10,265 nt of DNA from JBBQKP01 sp038326995 (GTDB taxonomy: Bacteria > Planctomycetota > Phycisphaerae > Tepidisphaerales > Tepidisphaeraceae): positions 1-10,265 of the forward strand of contig JBBQKP010000118.1 in assembly GCA_038326995.1 (NCBI GenBank), in the 5' to 3' direction. Positions 6,185 to 10,265 of the stretch are shown here, in pieces (the stretch's first letter is position 1; each line of letters begins with the position of its first letter). The notes below the pieces were generated by a model. The model was not told where the DNA came from. It was given only the letters and a program-made list of their open reading frames with translations, and made no database searches. A program made the translations under genes and the position numbers.

Positions 6185-6217
6185 CACGCTCTGGCGTACC
6201 GGAACGTGGCACCCGGC
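6185..6217 (+). repeat. Family B 33-bp repeat, third copy
   Basis: Matches 5378-5410 in the same orientation with a single mismatch (GTGGCACC versus GTAGCACC). The near-identity at 800 bp distance suggests recent spread or exchange. It ends only nine bases before the first family C palindrome. Confidence 0.75.
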
Positions 6218-6226
6218 ACCCAAAAA

Positions 6227-6248
6227 GGTCCGCAGAATTCTGCGGACC
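6227..6248 (-). repeat. Family C perfect palindrome, left of pair
   Basis: This is a perfect 22-bp palindrome: GGTCCGCAGAA joined to its complement TTCTGCGGACC. CCTAC follows immediately (6248-6252), so on the minus strand it reads GTAGGG then hairpin, the same foot as family A. It pairs with the inverted copy at 6290-6311. Confidence 0.8.
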
Positions 6249-6289
6249 CTACGAATTAATCGGCGACCACAAATAATAATCGTCTGTAG

Positions 6290-6311
6290 GGTCCGCAGCA
6301 CGCTGCGGACC
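6290..6311 (+). repeat. Family C palindrome, right of pair, next to ftsK
   Basis: The arms GGTCCGCAGC and GCTGCGGACC flank a two-base centre (AC), all matching. GTAG precedes at 6287-6290, giving GTAGGG then hairpin on the plus strand. With 6227-6248 the GTAG feet face each other across about 34 bp of AT-rich DNA. It lies in the ftsK 5' region, so it would sit in or next to the ftsK leader if transcription starts upstream. Confidence 0.8.
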
Positions 6312-6403
6312 TTCGTGGTGTGGACATCGCTTTGCCCGACGAATTCTTGCGAAATGTTCCCCATCTGTTCACCTGCACAGTCGCCGGTCGGTTTGCCGAT
6401 AAC

Positions 6404-9154
6404 ATGAAGATGCGCGACCGCAGTTCCATTCTCCATGCCAGCCTCAAGATCATCGCCTCCGCACTCTGGCTGCTGACCGCGGCGTCGGTCGCTTCGTTCA
6501 GCCCCGTCGATTGGCCCAGCCATGCGGTGTTTCCGCACGCGCCCGACGTCCACAACTGGATCGGCCCGGCCGGCTCGTTCGCCAGCTATCACCTGCTCCG
6601 CCATACCGGCGAAGGCGCTTACGTTCTGCTGTTCTTTACCGGCATTTTTCTGCTCATGAAACTGTGGGGACACGTCGTCGGCGACGCGTGGCTTCGCATC
6701 GTCGGATTGGCATTCCTCACCGTCACCGTCGCGGCCGCGGTTCGTATGATCTCGCCCGGCACTTCAAGCAGCCTTCCCGAAGGCAACGGCGGGCTGATCG
6801 GCATCGCAGCCCAGGGTTATTTGCGGTCGCACTTCTCCGTGCTGGGCACCTCCACCATCCTGTTCGTGTTGTTCGCGCTGGGCCTGCTTCTGGTGGCCGA
6901 CGAACTCGTGCTTCGCGCGCCGATGATCGCGCGCGGCGCTTACGAGCGAATGCGTCAGGGAATGCCGCAAATGCCCGCGATGCCCGGGCTGAATCTCCCT
7001 GCGTTCAAGTTCCCGCCGATGCCAAGATTGCCCTCGCTGGCGAATTTCCGCACGAAGGACGCGGCAAGTTATGGATCGGGTAATGGATCGGGTGATGGAT
7101 TGCCGCATCCGTCGCTCGCGATGGTAAACAACCGTCAACTCGAAGGCCGCGAGTCGATCAATCTCTCGCCCGTAATTCACGTCAAGCCCAAGGGAGGCAG
7201 GAAGTCGGACACGAAGCTGGATTCCGGGCTCGATCAATCCAATGCGGGACAGTCTGTAATCCCTAGCGTGATGACCCCCATCGCGATGACCCCCGGCGAA
7301 ATGCTCAACCAGCGTGCGGCCGAGCTTCAGCAGCTTGACGACACGATCAGTGCTCAGTCTCGCAAAGTGTTCGATCCCGAGGACATTTCTGACAATGATG
7401 ATTTGGTCGCTCTGGACTACGCAAGCTCGGAAGTAGCCGGTGCAGATCACGCTGGTGCCGATCAAGCTGGTGCAGACGCCGCACATGCGGAGGACGAACT
7501 CCCCAGCGAATTCGCGATGATTCCGCCGCTCCAGGAGCAGCAGCCGATCAAGGCGATCGCCAAGCTCGAATTGCGGAAGGACCTGATCGTGCGGTTGCCG
7601 AATTCGATCAAGCCCAAGACGCTGGTCGCCCCGCCGCCCAAAGAGCTGGATTCGTACAACCTGCCCGGCTGGGACGTCCTTGCCGAGGCGGAGCACGGCT
7701 TCGCGCAGAATCAGGAGCAGCACGTCCGCGAGAAGGCCGCCTTGCTCGAACAGGCATTGCGAGAGTTCGGCGTCGATGCGCACGTCGTCGAGATCGACAC
7801 CGGACCGGTCATCACGATGTACGAGATCGCGCTCGCGCCGGGCATCAAGGTCGGCGCGATCACCTCGCTGCACAACGACATCGCGCGGTCGCTCTCTGCG
7901 ATGACCATTCGCATCGTCGCGCCCGTGCCGGGCAAGAACACCGTCGGCATCGAAGTGCCCAATGACGAAAAAGAAAAAGTCCGCATGAAGGAACTCATGC
8001 AGATCGGGCTTGAATCCACGAACAAGATGGCGATCCCGCTGTTCCTGGGAAAAGACGCCTCGGGCCAGCCGCTCATCAGCGACTTGTCCGCGATGCCTCA
8101 CGTGCTGATCGCCGGGACCACCGGCTCGGGCAAATCCGTATGCATCAACTCCATCATCATGTCGATCATGTACACGCAAAGGCCCGACATGGTGAAGATG
8201 ATCCTGGTCGATCCGAAGGTGGTCGAAATGGCGCCGTTCAGAGACATCCCGCACCTGATGTGCCCAGTCATCACCGAATCTGCGAAAGCGACGGCCGTCT
8301 TGGAGTGGGCGTGCACTAAGATGGACGAGCGGTACGGCCTGCTTGCCGAGGCGGGCGTGCGAAATATCAAAGGCTACAACAGCCTGACGCGCGAAGACCT
8401 CATCGAACGCTTCGGCCCGTCTAACCCTGAAGAAGAAGCGAAAATCCCCAAGAAAATCCCGTATATCGTCATCATCATCGACGAGCTCGCCGACTTGATG
8501 ATGACCAGTGGCAAGGAAGTCGAAAGCCACATCGTGCGTATCGCACAGAAGGCCCGCGCCGTCGGCATTCACCTGGTCGTCGCGACCCAGCGCCCGCAGG
8601 CGACGGTCGTCACAGGCCTGATCAAGAGCAACCTGCCGACGAAAATCGCCTTCCGCGTCAACAGCCGAATGGACTCGCGAATCGTGCTCGATCAGAACGG
8701 CGGCGAGCTTCTGCTGGGCCAGGGCGACATGCTCTTCATGCCCCCGGGCGCGAGCAAGCCGATGCGCTCGCAAGGCACGTACATCGACGACAAGGAAATT
8801 CGTGACAGCGTGAAACTCGTCAAGAGCCTGGCCGACGCGCAGTACGAACCCGACCTCATTCAGATCAAATCCATCGGCGCAGGCGGCGGCGAGGGAAGCG
8901 ACGAGCGCGACGACCTCTTCGACGATGCCGTCCGCGTCGTTCTCGAAACCAAGCGAGGCAGCGTCAGCCTGCTGCAGCGCCGATTGACCATCGGCTACGG
9001 CCGGGCGTCGCGCATCATCGAGCAGATGTCCGAAGCGGGCATTCTCGGCGAGCACAAGGGAAGCCAGGCGCGCGAGCCGATGATTTCGCTCGAAGAGTGG
9101 GAGGCGATGCAGAACCAGCAACACGCCGACGCGGCAAGCGGGATGACGGTTTAG
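6404..9154 (+). CDS. ftsK: DNA translocase FtsK/SpoIIIE
   Basis: FtsK pumps DNA at the division septum, helping to clear and resolve the chromosome terminus. From ATG 6404 the product is 916 residues. Membrane helices lie near 13-32, 70-88, 96-115 and 148-166. A linker to about residue 430 is rich in Pro, Met and Asp and contains MPQMPAMPG, a Gly-Ser-Asn run from three near 12-bp repeats (7071 on), and AGADH/AGADQ/AGADA from three 15-bp repeats (7436-7480). The motor carries Walker A GTTGSGKS at 571-578, Walker B VIIIDELADLMM with D693-E694, and the VATQRP motif. Residues about 840-895 (VSLLQRRLTIGYGRASRIIEQM) form the winged-helix gamma domain that reads polar DNA signals. A GTG at 6320 would add 28 residues, but that extension starts nine bases past a palindrome and lacks family features, so I prefer 6404 (6410 also possible); neither has a clear Shine-Dalgarno site. 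Confidence 0.95.
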   Translation: MKMRDRSSILHASLKIIASALWLLTAASVASFSPVDWPSHAVFPHAPDVHNWIGPAGSFASYHLLRHTGEGAYVLLFFTGIFLLMKLWGHVVGDAWLRIVGLAFLTVTVAAAVRMISPGTSSSLPEGNGGLIGIAAQGYLRSHFSVLGTSTILFVLFALGLLLVADELVLRAPMIARGAYERMRQGMPQMPAMPGLNLPAFKFPPMPRLPSLANFRTKDAASYGSGNGSGDGLPHPSLAMVNNRQLEGRESINLSPVIHVKPKGGRKSDTKLDSGLDQSNAGQSVIPSVMTPIAMTPGEMLNQRAAELQQLDDTISAQSRKVFDPEDISDNDDLVALDYASSEVAGADHAGADQAGADAAHAEDELPSEFAMIPPLQEQQPIKAIAKLELRKDLIVRLPNSIKPKTLVAPPPKELDSYNLPGWDVLAEAEHGFAQNQEQHVREKAALLEQALREFGVDAHVVEIDTGPVITMYEIALAPGIKVGAITSLHNDIARSLSAMTIRIVAPVPGKNTVGIEVPNDEKEKVRMKELMQIGLESTNKMAIPLFLGKDASGQPLISDLSAMPHVLIAGTTGSGKSVCINSIIMSIMYTQRPDMVKMILVDPKVVEMAPFRDIPHLMCPVITESAKATAVLEWACTKMDERYGLLAEAGVRNIKGYNSLTREDLIERFGPSNPEEEAKIPKKIPYIVIIIDELADLMMTSGKEVESHIVRIAQKARAVGIHLVVATQRPQATVVTGLIKSNLPTKIAFRVNSRMDSRIVLDQNGGELLLGQGDMLFMPPGASKPMRSQGTYIDDKEIRDSVKLVKSLADAQYEPDLIQIKSIGAGGGEGSDERDDLFDDAVRVVLETKRGSVSLLQRRLTIGYGRASRIIEQMSEAGILGEHKGSQAREPMISLEEWEAMQNQQHADAASGMTV

Positions 9155-9290
9155 GTTTTACGCGTTTCTTTTCCGAACCGACCGTCTCGATCCAAAATCA
9201 ATAAAAGAGCCGCGTATGAAATAAGTGGTTTTCTACTGTTGTTCACCTGCCGTGTAAATTACGGTCCGGCGAAAATCTGAAATGCCCGCG

Positions 9291-9393
9291 TACTTCGTGC
9301 GCGGTTCCTGGTCGAATCGTTCAAGACGATTCAAAGGCGTGATGCTCGTTTCGAAAATACGTGCACCATAGTCTCGCAGGCGTGCACGAAGTA
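9291..9393. repeat. Nested inverted repeat in the ftsK-flp gap
   Basis: TACTTCGTGC (9291-9300) and GCACGAAGTA (9384-9393) are a perfect 10-bp inverted repeat. Inside lies a perfect hairpin, GAATCGT-TCAAG-ACGATTC (9314-9332), and CCTG (9307-9310) can pair with CAGG (9377-9380). An alternative stem, CGTGCAC with GTGCACG (9360-9366, 9382-9388), competes with the outer stem. It lies just beyond the flp stop on the minus strand. It may be a structured 3' region or small RNA. The rest of 9155-9398 shows nothing I recognise, and no clear ftsK terminator. Confidence 0.4.
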
Positions 9394-9398
9394 AGCCA

Positions 9399-9569
9399 TT
9401 AAATTGCGGTGTTGATCGACGTCCAGCGGGCACGCAGTTTCGTGCCGATCGATGTGATGACCGCGATGGCGGCGACGACGATCAACCCTGCGATCAGGGC
9501 GTATTCAAGAATCTCGCCGCCGGTTTCATCCTTGAGTAATCGATGAAAGATCGTGTCGTGTTTTGTCAT
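9399..9569 (-). CDS. Flp/Fap-type pilin, standalone
   Basis: The 56-residue product is a type IVb (Flp) prepilin, the subunit of Tad pili used for adherence. It has a short basic leader, then ETG-GEILEY, where the prepilin peptidase would cut between G17 and G18; E22 and Y23 are the conserved Glu-Tyr of mature Flp pilins. The hydrophobic stem ALIAGLIVVAAIAVITSIG (24-42) follows, and the tail KLRARWTSINTAI is short. Processing leaves 39 residues. ATG 9569 is chosen over an upstream frame start at 9614 because a Shine-Dalgarno site precedes it and this gives the typical leader. No tad, cpa or rcp genes are nearby, so the assembly machinery must be encoded elsewhere if the pilin is used. Confidence 0.88.
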   Translation of the reverse strand: MTKHDTIFHRLLKDETGGEILEYALIAGLIVVAAIAVITSIGTKLRARWTSINTAI

Positions 9570-9576
9570 GGTAGTT

Positions 9577-9582
9577 CTTCCT
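9577..9582 (-). promoter_or_regulatory. Shine-Dalgarno site of the flp pilin
   Basis: On the minus strand AGGAAG lies seven bases before ATG 9569, fixing this start over the longer frame. Confidence 0.7.
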
Positions 9583-9670
9583 ATGATCCTTTCCGGCCAG
9601 ACGACAAACGGCATTGAGAAAGAACCCCGATGATTAATTACTTTTGAGTCGCGCGATCGTTATCGGACAG

Positions 9671-9710
9671 AAACGAAAAAGCCCGGGGGTCATGATCGAC
9701 CTCCGGGCTT
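9671..9710 (-). terminator. Intrinsic terminator of pnp
   Basis: On the minus strand AAGCCCGGAGGTC (9710-9698) pairs with GACCCCCGGGCTT (9691-9679) around a six-base loop with a single mismatch, followed by TTTTTCGTTT. This is a textbook Rho-independent terminator 34 bp past the pnp stop. It separates pnp from flp, implying flp has its own promoter in about 9583-9670. Confidence 0.9.
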
Positions 9711-9743
9711 GTAATTTCGGCTGAGTGTCCGGTCGAATACGAC

Positions 9744-10265
9744 TTATCGTCGGCCGCCATCGCGACGCGGACCACGATCGCCACCTCTGTCGCCACCTCT
9801 GTCGCCACCGCCGTCGCGACGCGGACCTCGGTCACCGCCGTCGCCTTCACCGCCGTTGCTTCGTTCGGGGACGTTGAGGGTCAGCGTGTCTTCCTGGCCC
9901 AGTTCTTTGAGGGCGGCCTTGCGGGAGAGCTTGATGCGTCCCTGGTCGTCGATGAGGATGACCTTGACGGGAATCTCGTCGTCGATCTGGATGAAGTCTG
10001 CGACGTTGCTGACGTATTTGTCGGCGAACTCCGAGACGTGGCACAGGCCGTCGGTTTCGGGGGCGATCTCGATGAACGCGCCGAATTCCTTGATGCTCAC
10101 GACGCGGCCGGTGTAGATGCGGCCGATCTGAACCGATTGAGTCATGGCTTCGACGATGCCGCGTGCGCGTTCTGCGCCGCCCAGCCCGCCGGCGTCGCCC
10201 ACGCTGGAGAGGAAGACCGTGCCGTCGTCTTCGATGTCGATTTTCGCACCCGTGTCGGCCTGGAT
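9744..10265 (-). CDS. pnp: Polynucleotide phosphorylase, C-terminal part (5' partial)
   Basis: PNPase degrades RNA 3' to 5' by phosphorolysis, acting as a trimer. The window holds its last 173 residues; the catalytic RNase PH domains lie beyond the right edge. Residues 1-21 of the segment (IQADTGAKIDIEDDGTVFLS) are the KH domain core, and the frame is open to the edge, so the GTG at 10202 is internal. An S1 domain follows at about 47-117 (GRIYTGRVVSIKEFGAFIEI, GLCHVSEFADKYV, VKVILIDDQGRIKLSRKAAL). After it comes a tail of about 45 residues rich in Gly, Asp and Arg, including DRGPRRDGG twice and GDRGGDRGGDRG, built from short DNA repeats such as a 14-bp copy at 9760-9773 and 9814-9827. RG-rich tails often bind RNA. 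The gene ends at TAA 9746-9744, followed by a strong terminator. Confidence 0.95.
   Translation of the reverse strand: MQADTGAKIDIEDDGTVFLSSVGDAGGLGGAERARGIVEAMTQSVQIGRIYTGRVVSIKEFGAFIEIAPETDGLCHVSEFADKYVSNVADFIQIDDEIPVKVILIDDQGRIKLSRKAALKELGQEDTLTLNVPERSNGGEGDGGDRGPRRDGGGDRGGDRGGDRGPRRDGGRR

Noticed and set aside
6320..6403. GTG 6320 as the ftsK start
   Set aside because: The extra 28 residues lie next to a palindromic repeat and show no FtsK features, and the ATG at 6404 places the first membrane helix at the usual distance from the N-terminus.
5976..6407. Plus-strand frame of 143 codons before ftsK
   Set aside because: It crosses the family B repeat and both family C palindromes, overlaps the ftsK start and shows no protein features.
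6764..9124. Very long minus-strand frame opposite ftsK
   Set aside because: It is a shadow of ftsK caused by high GC at third codon positions. Its translation is rich in Arg, His and Asp with no family motifs, while the plus strand encodes a complete FtsK.
9233..9433. Minus-strand 66-codon frame starting with GTG inside flp
   Set aside because: It overlaps the flp 3' end, lacks a ribosome site, has mixed codon choice unlike the neighbours and covers the nested inverted repeat. It could be tested by conservation, but I do not call it.

Overview
The window reads as a chromosomal segment of a GC-rich bacterium, most likely a member of the Planctomycetota (possibly Phycisphaerae). This placement is inference. 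It rests on high-GC coding style, a small acidic zinc-ribbon/membrane protein of a kind I associate with planctomycetes, a polynucleotide phosphorylase with an RG-rich tail, poor Shine-Dalgarno use at several genes, and many dispersed palindromic repeats. There is no rRNA, tRNA or CRISPR array, and no transposase or phage gene.

Layout: (1) 1-98 holds the tail of an unidentified plus-strand gene. (2) 99-941 is an 843-bp gap between convergent genes, filled with repeats: REP/BIME-like palindromes with a GTAG or GGAG foot, a 108-bp higher-order duplication, a nine-unit 21-bp tandem array carrying regularly spaced dyads, and a 19-bp repeat ending in a hairpin. (3) 942-4702 is a minus-strand run read as nuoF, pyrD (class 1B), rodA, with gaps of about 117 and 119 bp. 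(4) 4804-5067 is a divergent plus-strand gene for an acidic zinc-ribbon protein with one membrane helix. (5) 5068-6319 is an accessory-looking stretch. It holds one AT-rich orphan gene (5478-5966) bracketed by inverted copies of a 33-bp repeat, a third copy of that repeat, and a pair of perfect palindromes ending just before ftsK. (6) 6404-9154 is ftsK. (7) 9155-10265 holds a structured-looking gap, a lone Flp-type pilin gene, a clear intrinsic terminator and the 3' end of pnp, with flp and pnp on the minus strand.

The recognised genes are housekeeping: wall elongation (RodA), pyrimidine synthesis (PyrD), respiration (NuoF), chromosome segregation (FtsK) and RNA turnover (PNPase). They do not form one pathway. 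The most unusual content is non-coding. There are three palindromic repeat families, two of which share a GTAGGG foot, as expected of REP elements mobilised by a RAYT (TnpA-REP) transposase encoded elsewhere. There is also a phased dyad array spaced at two helical turns that looks like a protein-binding array. I see no complete new defence or mobile system; the best candidates for something undescribed are the 21-bp array and the repeat-bracketed orphan gene.
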